The notes beneath the pieces are model-generated. The model saw only the letters and a program-made list of their open reading frames with translations, was not told the origin of the DNA and ran no database searches. DNA of 35,074 nucleotides from Lachnospiraceae bacterium (lineage in GTDB: Bacteria; Bacillota; Clostridia; Lachnospirales; Lachnospiraceae), in assembly GCA_014804285.1 (NCBI GenBank), contig JAAVAA010000065.1, positions 28,794-63,867 of the forward strand. The letters run 5' to 3'. Position 1 is the stretch's first letter. Every line of letters starts with the position of its first letter. The position numbers were made by a program, and so were the translations under genes. Below are positions 8,075 to 16,971 of this stretch, one piece after another.

Positions 8075-9052
8075 ATGGGATATCGTGATTTGAAGTTTGA
8101 AACAGACAGTGTATTCTTAGTGACAGGAGGTGCCGGGTTTATCGGATCGAACTTGTGTGAGGCAATCCTTTCCATGGGTTATACGGTAAGATGCCTGGAC
8201 AATCTCTCTACAGGGAAATATGAGAATATTGAGCCTCTTCTATCGAATCCGGGATTTACCTTTATCAAAGGGGATATCCGGGAGTTGGATACCTGCATGG
8301 AAGCCACAAGGGATGTGGATTATGTATTGAATCAGGCTGCATGGGGAAGTGTTCCCAGAAGTATTGAAATGCCGCTTTTATATGAGGAGATCAATATCCG
8401 AGGAACCTTAAATATGATGGAGGCTTCCAGACAGAACCATGTGAAGAAGTTTGTTTATGCATCCAGTTCTTCTGTTTATGGAGATCACCCGGTTCTTCCC
8501 AAAAAGGAAGGACATGAAGGAAAACTGCTTTCTCCTTATGCGCTTACAAAGCGGGTGGATGAGGAGTATGGCAGGCTCTACAAGGTACTGTATGGATTGG
8601 ACACTTATGGAATGCGGTATTTCAATGTGTTTGGCAGAAGGCAGGATCCGGAAGGCGCTTATGCGGCAGTTATTCCCAAGTTCATCAAACAGCTTATGAA
8701 TGGGGAAGTGCCTACCATTAACGGAGATGGAAGGCAGTCCAGAGATTTTACTTATGTGGATAATGTGATAGAAGCAAACTTAAAAGCATGTCTTGCGCCC
8801 TCTGAGGCGGCGGGAGAAGCTTTTAATATTGGCGCCGGCGGAAGGGAATATTTGATCGATGTATACCATGAGCTCTGCAGGGCGCTTGATAAGAATGTGG
8901 AACCCAATTACGGGCCCGAGCGTGCCGGAGACATCAAAGATTCCAATGCGGATATCAGTAAGGCAAGAGAGCTTTTGGGATATGATCCCGAGTATGATTT
9001 TGCTAAGGGGATTGCTCTGGCAATTGACTGGTATAAGGAGAATCTTTCGTGA
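8075..9052 (+). CDS. tviC: UDP-GlcNAc/UDP-GlcNAcA 4-epimerase (WbpP/TviC family)
   Basis: The 325-residue extended short-chain dehydrogenase has VTGGAGFIGSNL as its NAD-binding loop. The WbpP-like segments NQAAWGSVPRSI and YFNVFGRRQDPEGAYAAVIP are present. Catalytic residues are the Ser cluster at 130-133 and Y155-x3-K159 in SPYALTK. INGDGRQSRDFTYVDNV is also typical. Family members interconvert the gluco and galacto forms of UDP-N-acetylhexosamines or their uronic acids. Together with the preceding dehydrogenase it should supply UDP-GalNAcA, the monomer of Vi antigen and a component of Pseudomonas O6 O antigen. AAGGAG sits upstream of ATG 8075. Order of the two reactions (epimerise first or oxidise first) cannot be settled here. 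Confidence 0.93.
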   Translation: MGYRDLKFETDSVFLVTGGAGFIGSNLCEAILSMGYTVRCLDNLSTGKYENIEPLLSNPGFTFIKGDIRELDTCMEATRDVDYVLNQAAWGSVPRSIEMPLLYEEINIRGTLNMMEASRQNHVKKFVYASSSSVYGDHPVLPKKEGHEGKLLSPYALTKRVDEEYGRLYKVLYGLDTYGMRYFNVFGRRQDPEGAYAAVIPKFIKQLMNGEVPTINGDGRQSRDFTYVDNVIEANLKACLAPSEAAGEAFNIGAGGREYLIDVYHELCRALDKNVEPNYGPERAGDIKDSNADISKARELLGYDPEYDFAKGIALAIDWYKENLS

Positions 9053-9789
9053 AAATTGCAGTGAGATTAGACGATATTACACCTGATATGGACTGGGAGC
9101 GTTTTCTGGAATTTAAGAAGCTCCTTGACCGGTATCAGGTGAAACCGCTTATAGGGGTGGTTCCGGATAATAAGGACGAGAACCTAAAGGGCAGTGATAG
9201 TGGGAAACCGGGAGATTTCTGGGCTTACCTTGCAGAGTTAAAAAAATCAGGCTGGACCATCGCCATGCATGGTTATCAACATACGTATACCACCGGAAAA
9301 GGCGGTATTTTCCCCCTTAATAATTTTTCGGAATTTGCAGGGATTTCTTATGAAAAGCAGTGTCAGATGCTGGAAGCAGGAAAAGAGCTTCTTAGGCAAA
9401 AGGGAATTGAAACCGACCTTTTTATGGCGCCTGCCCATTCCTATGATCAAAACACATTGAGAGCATTGAGGGACGTGGGATTTCGTGCTTTAACAGACGG
9501 TTTTGGAAGCTGTCCGTACCGGTATAAAGGGCTGATATTTTACCCCATTTCCTTTCGGATTTCGAGTACTCTGCGAAAGAAAAAGGGATACTCAACAATG
9601 GTGGTTCACGCGGCTACGAATAATGAACAGGATCTGAAACGTTATGAAGGATATTTTCAGAGAAAGGATGTTCAGTGGATTTCTTATGAGGAATATCTGA
9701 ATGTACCGGCAGTGAAAAGAGGACTGCCGGGAAGGTGCAGGGAATTTCTGATGGCAAAGGGAAAGCAGTATCTGGTCAGGATTCGATAG
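9049..9789 (+). CDS. DUF2334-type polysaccharide deacetylase-like protein
   Basis: The 246-residue cytosolic-looking protein has no signal peptide. It begins MKIAVRLDDITPDMDW, with the paired aspartates D8-D9 typical of DUF2334/NodB-fold proteins. MHGYQH (H74, H78) would complete a metal site, and FMAPAHSYD is a later conserved motif. Metal-dependent members of the wider carbohydrate esterase 4 fold remove N- or O-acetyl groups. It uses a GTG start that overlaps the epimerase stop (GTGA), with AAGGAG upstream, so it is probably coupled to the UDP-GalNAcA genes. A formyltransferase follows two genes later, so de-N-acetylation before N-formylation is a reasonable but unproven role. Confidence 0.75.
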   Translation: MKIAVRLDDITPDMDWERFLEFKKLLDRYQVKPLIGVVPDNKDENLKGSDSGKPGDFWAYLAELKKSGWTIAMHGYQHTYTTGKGGIFPLNNFSEFAGISYEKQCQMLEAGKELLRQKGIETDLFMAPAHSYDQNTLRALRDVGFRALTDGFGSCPYRYKGLIFYPISFRISSTLRKKKGYSTMVVHAATNNEQDLKRYEGYFQRKDVQWISYEEYLNVPAVKRGLPGRCREFLMAKGKQYLVRIR

Positions 9790-9821
9790 GGAACAATACA
9801 GGAAGTAAGAAAGGGATCGCT

Positions 9822-10946
9822 ATGGAGAGAGAAGCTCCTATTCGTATTTTACATGTTTTTGGCAACACGAATTTAGGAGGTGCAGAGAGCCGGACAATGG
9901 ATCTGTACCGTTATATAGATCGGAAAAGAGTACAGTTTGACTTTCTTGTACATACCGGACGGGAAGGTCACTTTGATAAGGAAATTCGGGAATTGGGCGG
10001 ACACATTTATCGTGTTCCCCGTTTTCGTATTTATAACTATTTTTCTTATGTCAGCGCATTGAAAAAGTTTTTTAGGAATCACCATGAATACAAGGCTGTA
10101 CAGGGACATATGACCAGCACAGCGTCCATTTACCTTCCCATTGCCAAAAGGGCGGGGATTCCGATAACCATTGCCCACGCCAGAAGCGCCGGTGTGGATA
10201 AAGGCATAAAGGGGCTGGCTACCAGATGGCTACGGCGGAGTCTGCCGGACAACACGGATTATATGTTTACCTGTTCAAGACTTGCGGGAATATCGGTTTT
10301 CGGATCCAGGGCAGTGGAGGAAGGAAAAACAGTCTTTATGCCCAATGCAATTGATTGCGGTAAATTTAATTATGACACAAAAGTGAGAGAGAGGATCAGA
10401 AACGATTTAGGCCTTGAGAATCAATATGTGATCGGTCATGTGGGACGATTCCATTATGCAAAAAACCATGAATATCTCCTTCAAATATTTGCAGTCCTTT
10501 GTAAGAACACAAATGTTGATTATTTTCTACTTCTTTTAGGAGAAGGGGAGCGGATGGAAGAAATGAAGGAACTTGCCAAAAATCTTGGCATTGCAGACCG
10601 TGTGCGCTTTGCGGGAAATAAAAATAACGCATGTGATTATTATCAAGCAATGGATTATTTTGTTTATCCGTCGAGGTATGAAGGGCTTCCGGGAACAGTC
10701 TTGGAGGCACAGGTTTCCGGGCTTCGGTGTCTGATGTCAGACAGCATCTGCGGGGAAGTGGAAGTAACAAAACTGGTGCATACCATGAGCATTAAGGATT
10801 CTCCTGAAAGCTGGGCAGAATATATTGAAAAGACGAAAGAATATGAACGGATAGGGTATTGGAAAGAGGTAAGTGCGGCTGGGTTTGATGTGAAGGCACA
10901 GGCGGAAAAAATGATGAAATTTTATGAGACGGGATTGCTGATGTGA
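9822..10946 (+). CDS. GT4-family glycosyltransferase
   Basis: The 374-residue GT-B enzyme begins IRILHVFGNTNLGGAESRTMD, where GGAE is the N-terminal donor-side loop. GHVGRFHYAKNH opens the second domain, and the EX7E motif is EGLPGTVLE (E287 and E295). ATG 9822 is chosen over the longer start at 9735 because GAAAGGG lies about seven bases upstream and homologous enzymes start close to the RILHV strand. The longer version would overlap the deacetylase by 55 bases with a low-complexity leader. Donor and acceptor are unknown; it probably uses a sugar produced by the adjacent operon. Confidence 0.85.
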   Translation: MEREAPIRILHVFGNTNLGGAESRTMDLYRYIDRKRVQFDFLVHTGREGHFDKEIRELGGHIYRVPRFRIYNYFSYVSALKKFFRNHHEYKAVQGHMTSTASIYLPIAKRAGIPITIAHARSAGVDKGIKGLATRWLRRSLPDNTDYMFTCSRLAGISVFGSRAVEEGKTVFMPNAIDCGKFNYDTKVRERIRNDLGLENQYVIGHVGRFHYAKNHEYLLQIFAVLCKNTNVDYFLLLLGEGERMEEMKELAKNLGIADRVRFAGNKNNACDYYQAMDYFVYPSRYEGLPGTVLEAQVSGLRCLMSDSICGEVEVTKLVHTMSIKDSPESWAEYIEKTKEYERIGYWKEVSAAGFDVKAQAEKMMKFYETGLLM

Positions 10947-10992
10947 ATTTGAGATTTGCATCATGTGTGAAAAAGCATGCATGGAGGTTAAA

Positions 10993-11928
10993 ATGAAATA
11001 TAAGGTAGTAGTTTTTGGGGTAAAGGACACTTCAGAAAATATTGTGACATTTATACAGGAAAAAATATGTCCGGTGGATTTAGTGATTACGATTGCCCCG
11101 GAAGTGACGCAGAAGAATCAGATATCTGGTTATAAAGGACTCTCCTTCCTTACAGAAAAGTATGGGATACCTGTCCATGAGGCGGATAGCTATTATCTGA
11201 CGGATGAGAAAACGCAGCAGTTTCTTAGGGAAAACGAATTTGATATCGGTATTTCCATGGGATGGCAGAGGTTGATCCCGTCTTCAGTGCTTAACAGATT
11301 TCAGTATGGGATTTACGGATTCCATGGAAACAGCGGGTATCTGCCCTTTGGACGGGGGCGGTCACCGCTAAACTGGTCGATCATACTGGGAGACAGCCGT
11401 TTTAATTTAAATTTGTTCCGGTATGACGAAAAAGCGGACAGCCCGAATGTTTTTGCTACGGAAATGTTTTCCATAACCCCTCACGATGATATCCGTACTG
11501 CTCAGTATAAAAATATGATTTGTTCTAAAAATCTGATCATGAAATTATTAAAAGCATATCAGGAAGGGAATATTACAATCCGGACAAACTCAAGGGACTT
11601 TGATTCCTGGTATAGTAAGCGCACTGCCGCAGACGGAAAAATTGATTTCCACATGCGGACACGGGAAATTTATAACCTGATCCGCGGAGTTGCGGCTCCT
11701 TTCCCGGGCGCATTTGCATATGTTAATGCGGCTGATCAGGAAAAAAATAAAGTGACAATCTGGACAGCCCATCCATTTGACGAGATCATTGATTTTTCGA
11801 ATTATGAACCGGGAGAGATTGTTGATGTTTTTGACGGCAGACTGGTGGTAAGGACAGTGGATGGTTCTATCTTGATTGATAAATATGAAGCTTATAGAGA
11901 ACTTGTGACAGGAGATGTTTTGCGGTAA
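10993..11928 (+). CDS. Methionyl-tRNA formyltransferase-like sugar N-formyltransferase
   Basis: The 311-residue protein has the N10-formyl-tetrahydrofolate transferase fold followed by a Fmt-like C-terminal domain. The core reads FHGNSGYLPFGRGRSPLNW, matching the HxSxLPxxRGxxPxxW pattern of ArnA-type formyltransferases. H111 aligns with the catalytic His and D149 (in EKADSPN) with the catalytic Asp. The position normally held by the catalytic Asn, two residues before the His, is Gly (G109). It would add formyl to an amino sugar, consistent with the deacetylase and aminotransferase genes in this locus. A housekeeping Fmt role is unlikely given the context. ATG 10993 has GGAGG five bases upstream; ATG 10963 and 10981 are less likely. 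Confidence 0.85.
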   Translation: MKYKVVVFGVKDTSENIVTFIQEKICPVDLVITIAPEVTQKNQISGYKGLSFLTEKYGIPVHEADSYYLTDEKTQQFLRENEFDIGISMGWQRLIPSSVLNRFQYGIYGFHGNSGYLPFGRGRSPLNWSIILGDSRFNLNLFRYDEKADSPNVFATEMFSITPHDDIRTAQYKNMICSKNLIMKLLKAYQEGNITIRTNSRDFDSWYSKRTAADGKIDFHMRTREIYNLIRGVAAPFPGAFAYVNAADQEKNKVTIWTAHPFDEIIDFSNYEPGEIVDVFDGRLVVRTVDGSILIDKYEAYRELVTGDVLR

Positions 11929-13136
11929 TGAGTGGTAAGAGAAAGCTGATGTTGGTATCGCCGATGCTTCATCAGGGAGGATTTGAGCGCATATGTGTTA
12001 CAACGGCGCGGCTGATGGCAGCTTATTTTGACATAACAGTTGTTATATTCGATTCATCTGACATTGCCTATGATGTGGATGGACTTCATATCATTGACTT
12101 GAAACTGGGGGTAAAAAGGGGAAAACTCAGAAAAATCTGGAACATTGTCAGAAGGAGCCGCCGGTTGTATCAGCTAAAGAAGCAGTTAAAGCCGGATATA
12201 TGTTATAGCTTTGGAACTACTGCCAACATAGTCAATGCCCTTTCCAAGACAAAAAAGACAAAGGTCTGGCTGGGACTTAGAAGCTATATGGATATGGAAG
12301 AGCAAATCAAAATAAAGCTTTTTGTAAAGCTGGCGGATTTGATTATATGCTGCTCCAAAGTAATTGAACAGGAACTGAAAAGTAAGTTTCACTGTGATAA
12401 AACAACTACTCTGTATAATTTATATGATGTGGAAGATATTCAGAAACAGGCAGAGGAAAAGGAACCGGATCTTCCATGGAGCGATGTGGACAATCAGGGA
12501 AGAGAGCTTAAATACATGATCTCCATGGGAAGAGAGGACGCAGTAAAGGGATTTTGGCATATGCTGAAGGCATTTTCATTGATTCATGCCAAAATTCCGG
12601 AAGCAAGGCTGGTTATTTTAGGGGATGGGAGCTTTGCACCTTACAAAAAACTGGCAGAGGACTTGAAAATTCAAGATGCGGTACATTTTGCAGGCATGCA
12701 AAAAGAGCCGTACAAATATTTAAAAAAAGGTTCCATTTATCTTCTTACATCATTACGGGAAGGATTTCCGAATGCTCTTGTGGAAGGAATGGCGCTAGGA
12801 CTTGCGCCGATAAGCACAGATTGTATGACCGGACCGGCTGAGATTTTACTGGATGAAATTAATGGGGAGCGTTTTAAGCTGAATAATGTTGCAGTATATG
12901 GGAAATATGGGATTTTAATACCGGTTATGAACGAAGAACCGGATTTCGACGCGGAGCAAATTCTCCAGGAAGAGAGAAATCTGGCGGATATTGTTGTGGA
13001 TTTACTGGTGGATGACAGAAAGCTTCAAAATTATCAGTCAGCAGCGAAAGAAAGAGCACAATTTTTTACTTATGAGAGCTATATCCGACAATTTCTGCAG
13101 TTGGCTTGTGAGAAAAATACAAATATGGTAGAATAG
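11928..13136 (+). CDS. GT4-family glycosyltransferase
   Basis: The 402-residue GT-B protein starts KLMLVSPMLHQGGFERIC, an N-terminal donor-loop variant (GGFER). Its C-terminal domain has MGREDAVKGFWHMLKAF and the EX7E motif EGFPNALVE (E278 and E286), followed by TDCMTGPAEIL. The start overlaps the formyltransferase stop by one base (TAATG). The AGGAG at 11910-11914 is some 13 bases away, so translation may depend on coupling. The TDC-x-GPAEI tail resembles GT4 enzymes common in Firmicutes capsule loci. The substrate is unknown. Confidence 0.85.
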   Translation: MSGKRKLMLVSPMLHQGGFERICVTTARLMAAYFDITVVIFDSSDIAYDVDGLHIIDLKLGVKRGKLRKIWNIVRRSRRLYQLKKQLKPDICYSFGTTANIVNALSKTKKTKVWLGLRSYMDMEEQIKIKLFVKLADLIICCSKVIEQELKSKFHCDKTTTLYNLYDVEDIQKQAEEKEPDLPWSDVDNQGRELKYMISMGREDAVKGFWHMLKAFSLIHAKIPEARLVILGDGSFAPYKKLAEDLKIQDAVHFAGMQKEPYKYLKKGSIYLLTSLREGFPNALVEGMALGLAPISTDCMTGPAEILLDEINGERFKLNNVAVYGKYGILIPVMNEEPDFDAEQILQEERNLADIVVDLLVDDRKLQNYQSAAKERAQFFTYESYIRQFLQLACEKNTNMVE

Positions 13137-13176
13137 GGAAATGGTCAGGGTGTGTGATTGGAAAAGGATATAAGGC

Positions 13177-14292
13177 ATGCATAAAATTATGTTTCATTTA
13201 AACTCCTTAGAACAGGGAGGCGCAGAAAGGGTCGTATCCAATCTTGCAAATCAGTTTGTTCGGGAGAATTATGAGGTACTTGTCACTACCCAGTGGCAGG
13301 GAGAAGACGAGTTCCAGTTAGATCATAGAGTAAGGCGGATCCACGTTGGGCTGAAAGAGCAGGATGAAGGGAAGAACCGGATTGCGAAAGTATTGCTGCG
13401 GATCAAGTATCTTCGGAAGTGCATCAAGGATGAGAATCCGGATATTGTGATTGCCTTTGCGCACAAGGCAAATTACAGGGCACTGACAGCTGCCATAGGG
13501 ATGAAGGTGCCGGTAGTAATTTCTATTAGAACAGACCCAATAGGGCACTATGATTCGCTTTTGGATAAGATACAGATTCCTTTGTTGTTTCCGAGGGCGG
13601 CAGGATGTGTTTTCCAGACAGAAGGTCAAAGAGATTTTTTCCCGGAATATTTACAAAAAAAATCCCGGATCATTTTAAATCCGGTAAATGATAAGTATAT
13701 AAATGTTTCAAAACCGGAGACAAGGGAAAAGACGGTGGTGCAGTCGGGGCGGCTGGTCGATTTCAAAAATCAGCCCATGCTGCTTCAGGCATTTTTCCAG
13801 GTGCATGAAAAGCACCCTGAGTATGACTTGAAAATCTATGGCCCGGACTCGTTTGACGGAACGAAAGAAATCCTTGAGGGAATCATTAAAGAAAATCATG
13901 CGGAGAGTTTTATCCATTTGATGGGGGGAAGTGATGAGCTAGAAAAACAGCTTCCCAAAGCATCAGTGTACGCTTTTTCTTCTGATTGGGAAGGAATGCC
14001 TAATGCACTCTTAGAGGCAATGGCGCTTGGGATGCCGATTGTTGCAACAGACTGTCCTTGTGGAGGACCCAGGACAGTGATCACGGATGGAGTTAATGGT
14101 CTTTTGGTTCCCATCAAGGATGAGCAGGCAATGGCGGAAGGAATCAACCGATTGATTGAGGACAGGGAACTGGCCGAAAGGCTGGGAGAAAATGCGCGAA
14201 AAATCGGCGAAAAGATTAATGGCGTTTCCATTATTGCCGAGTGGCGTGATTATATAGAGGAAATAATTTCAAAAAACAGTGAGGGTCAGTAA
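13177..14292 (+). CDS. GT4-family glycosyltransferase
   Basis: The 371-residue GT-B enzyme begins KIMFHLNSLEQGGAERVVSN and has GRLVDFKNQPMLLQAF at the start of the second domain. EGMPNALLE supplies the EX7E glutamates E272 and E280. It ends in ATDCPCGGPRTVI, a form shared with the GT4 at 18078. Both belong to the GGAER group of capsule glycosyltransferases and may be paralogues. AAGGATATAAGG precedes the ATG. The next gene starts directly after its stop codon, so the two are probably translated together. Confidence 0.87.
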   Translation: MHKIMFHLNSLEQGGAERVVSNLANQFVRENYEVLVTTQWQGEDEFQLDHRVRRIHVGLKEQDEGKNRIAKVLLRIKYLRKCIKDENPDIVIAFAHKANYRALTAAIGMKVPVVISIRTDPIGHYDSLLDKIQIPLLFPRAAGCVFQTEGQRDFFPEYLQKKSRIILNPVNDKYINVSKPETREKTVVQSGRLVDFKNQPMLLQAFFQVHEKHPEYDLKIYGPDSFDGTKEILEGIIKENHAESFIHLMGGSDELEKQLPKASVYAFSSDWEGMPNALLEAMALGMPIVATDCPCGGPRTVITDGVNGLLVPIKDEQAMAEGINRLIEDRELAERLGENARKIGEKINGVSIIAEWRDYIEEIISKNSEGQ

Positions 14293-15057
14293 ATGTTTTC
14301 ATATGCAGATTACAGAGAAATCATCAATATTATTCAGTCATCAGGGCGGTCTATGGGATATAAAAAAGCTCTTGAAAGTGATAGATTTGTTATTATGCGC
14401 CACGATGTGGAGTATAGCGTAGAGAGGGCATATTATCTGGCAAAGGTAGAAGAGAGCATGGATTTTTCATCTACCTTTTTCTTTCAATGGACTAACAACT
14501 CTTATAACATTCTTTCCCGCAGAAATATGAATATGATCAAGGATATGCATGAAAGAGGACATTGTATTGGGCTGCATTTTGCATTAAACGGTATGACGGA
14601 CATGCAGATGATCCGAAAGCAGATCATAAAGGAGATGAACATTTTAAGCGAAATGTTCGGGTTTGAGATCAATACCTTTTCTATTCACAGACCGTCTAAG
14701 GATGTGCTTCGGGAAAATATCAAGCTGCCGGGAATTATCAATGCGTATCAGGATGATTTTTTCACTTTTGCAGAAAATGTGTCGGCGGATATGAATTTGA
14801 AAGTAAAATATATGTCGGATGCCAATCATATATGGCGGTATGGTTATCCAGATGCTGCAAATATTAATAGTTATAATAAGGTACAGATTCTGACCCACCC
14901 TTTTGCGTGGTGCGAGCAGGGATATGATAATTTTGATAATTATAAGTCGTTGGTTAGTGAAAAGCTGGCCCAGATGATAGAAAGCATTGATCAGGAATGT
15001 AAAGACTTTGGCGAATATAAGGACTGGTTTATGGAGCATACCGGTTTGCATGCATAA
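14293..15057 (+). CDS. NodB-fold polysaccharide deacetylase-like protein
   Basis: The 254-residue protein has MRHDVEYSVERAYYLAKVE near the N terminus, with H37-D38 in the RHDVE motif of the deacetylase fold. HCIGLHF (H95) provides a likely metal ligand and FSIHRPS a third motif. It has no signal peptide, so it should act in the cytoplasm on a nucleotide sugar or lipid-linked intermediate rather than on exported polymer. It starts immediately after the preceding TAA, with GAGGG upstream. It is the second deacetylase-like gene in the locus and lies next to an AsnB-type amidotransferase. The exact acyl group removed is unknown. Confidence 0.72.
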   Translation: MFSYADYREIINIIQSSGRSMGYKKALESDRFVIMRHDVEYSVERAYYLAKVEESMDFSSTFFFQWTNNSYNILSRRNMNMIKDMHERGHCIGLHFALNGMTDMQMIRKQIIKEMNILSEMFGFEINTFSIHRPSKDVLRENIKLPGIINAYQDDFFTFAENVSADMNLKVKYMSDANHIWRYGYPDAANINSYNKVQILTHPFAWCEQGYDNFDNYKSLVSEKLAQMIESIDQECKDFGEYKDWFMEHTGLHA

Positions 15058-15071
15058 GGCGGAGGAAGGTT

Positions 15072-16955
15072 ATGTGTGGAATATGCGGCTTTATTTCTAA
15101 GAGGGCGCTTAATTTGGAGCAATTGAAGGTAATGAATGATACCATGCGTCACAGAGGGCCTGATGACAGCGGGGAAGAGATTTATGAGATGAAGGGTGGA
15201 TTTTTCCTTGGAATGGCGCAAAGAAGACTATCCATCATGGATTTATCCCCATTGGGACATCAGCCCATGTATTCAAAGGATGGGCGGATCAGTGTAGTGT
15301 TTAACGGGGAGATTTATAATTTTTCCGAATTAAAAAAAGAGCTTTCGGATTATCCGTTCTGTTCTAATTGTGATACGGAAGTAATTATTGCCGCTTATCT
15401 TCGGTGGGGAATTTCTTGTATTGAAAAAATGAATGGTATGTTTGCCATTTGTCTGTATGACAGGGATTCACAGGATGTATTTCTGGTCAGAGACCGGATA
15501 GGAAAGAAGCCTCTGTATTATGAGATTGATGGAAATGATCTCTATTTTGCATCAGAATTAAAGCCAATTATGGCAAGAGAGGGATTTCAAAAAAAGATCA
15601 ACAGGGAAGTGCTCTCCCGCTATTTGTTCCAGCAATATATCAATGCGCCGGACAGTGTATTTAAAAATGTATATAAGCTGGAGCCGGGCAGCATACTGAA
15701 ATATCATCAGGGAGAGATAAAGGTTTGGAAATATTGGGATGTGAAGTCCGTTTATCATAAAATGCAGGAAAATCCAATAACTGATTATGAGCAGGCGAAG
15801 AGGGAGCTGAAAGTGCTGTTGAAAAAAGCGGTAGCTGACAGAATGGTCGCAGATGTGCCCTTAGGCGCTTTCTTAAGCGGCGGATATGACTCTTCTCTTA
15901 TGACGGCCATAGCGCAGGAGAATTCATCTGAGCCGGTGAAAACTTTTTCCATAGGATTTCGGGAAGAAAATTATAATGAGGCGAAATATGCCCGCAAGGT
16001 GGCGGAATATCTTGGAACAGACCATACGGAGCAGTATATCACAGAAAAAGAAATGTTTGATCTGGTGGAAAGTATTCCTTCATATTATGATGAACCCTTT
16101 GCAGATTCTTCTGAAATTCCCACCATGTTGGTATCAGAGCTTGCAAGGCAGAGAGTGACAGTAGCCCTTTCAGGCGATGGAGGGGATGAGTTTTTCTGTG
16201 GTTATAATATTTATGAAAATGTAAAGCAGGCACAGATGCTGGATCTGCTGGGGGGATTAACTTACGGAATCTGCAGCCTGCCAGGGGCGAAGCAGCTTAA
16301 GCTGGGGGAGCGCCTTCCGTTTAAGGTGCGCGTCATTGCAGGGAACAGAAATAAGGAATCAAAGACCCAGTTTGGTGCAAGCGGTTATGTAGACTGGTCC
16401 ATGAAAATGGTTCAGGAGGACGGGAAGCCCTGTCAATATCTGAATGAAAGCAGTTATCAGGTCAGGGACTGGCAGATTAGAAGGATGCTGTTAGATATGG
16501 ATACTTATCTGCCGGGGGATATTCTCTGCAAGGTGGACCGGGCCTCCATGAAATATTCTCTGGAAGCGAGATGTCCGATTCTGGATAAGGATGTAATGGA
16601 GTATTCTTTCCGGATTTCTCATGATTGCAAGTACAACAGGGGAATTAAAAAGCGTATCCTGAAGGATATTGCCTATGACTATATTCCCAGAGAACTTTTG
16701 GACAGGCCTAAGGTTGGTTTTGGAGTTCCCCTTGATAAATGGATGCGCGGACCGTTAAAAGATAAGTTTATGGACATGTGCAGCCGGGATTATCTAAAAA
16801 AACAAGGGATTTTTGAAGCAGATTTCACAGCGGATATGATGGAGAAATATATGAGTACCGGAGATAGCGGACCGGCAACAGGAGCGAATTATTCCAAAAT
16901 AGCCTGGTCGCTTTTTGTGTTCCAACAGTGGTATCATCATTACATTGAAATGTAA
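15072..16955 (+). CDS. asnB: AsnB-type glutamine-dependent amidotransferase (asparagine synthase family), copy 1
   Basis: The 627-residue enzyme has both domains of class-B asparagine synthases. The N terminus MCGICGF gives the glutaminase nucleophile C2, with RHRGPDDSG and FNGEIYN downstream. The synthetase domain carries the ATP pyrophosphate loop SGGYDSS at residues 269-275, and LSGDGGDEFFCGY and KVDRASM follow. In polysaccharide loci such enzymes amidate the carboxyl of a uronic acid (WbpS in Pseudomonas O6 is the precedent). UDP-GalNAcA genes lie in the same operon, so amidation of that residue is the favoured role. Free asparagine synthesis remains possible. GGAGGAAGG lies before the ATG. 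Confidence 0.85.
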   Translation: MCGICGFISKRALNLEQLKVMNDTMRHRGPDDSGEEIYEMKGGFFLGMAQRRLSIMDLSPLGHQPMYSKDGRISVVFNGEIYNFSELKKELSDYPFCSNCDTEVIIAAYLRWGISCIEKMNGMFAICLYDRDSQDVFLVRDRIGKKPLYYEIDGNDLYFASELKPIMAREGFQKKINREVLSRYLFQQYINAPDSVFKNVYKLEPGSILKYHQGEIKVWKYWDVKSVYHKMQENPITDYEQAKRELKVLLKKAVADRMVADVPLGAFLSGGYDSSLMTAIAQENSSEPVKTFSIGFREENYNEAKYARKVAEYLGTDHTEQYITEKEMFDLVESIPSYYDEPFADSSEIPTMLVSELARQRVTVALSGDGGDEFFCGYNIYENVKQAQMLDLLGGLTYGICSLPGAKQLKLGERLPFKVRVIAGNRNKESKTQFGASGYVDWSMKMVQEDGKPCQYLNESSYQVRDWQIRRMLLDMDTYLPGDILCKVDRASMKYSLEARCPILDKDVMEYSFRISHDCKYNRGIKKRILKDIAYDYIPRELLDRPKVGFGVPLDKWMRGPLKDKFMDMCSRDYLKKQGIFEADFTADMMEKYMSTGDSGPATGANYSKIAWSLFVFQQWYHHYIEM

Positions 16956-16971
16956 GATTGAGGAAAAGATA

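Noticed and set aside
9735..9821. Longer N-terminal extension of the GT4 at 9822
   Set aside because: The extension overlaps the deacetylase gene by 55 bases, has no conserved content, and ATG 9822 has a better-placed ribosome binding site.
10993..11928. Housekeeping methionyl-tRNA formyltransferase
   Set aside because: The gene sits inside a glycan operon without def or other translation genes, and its active-site loop matches sugar formyltransferases better than Fmt.
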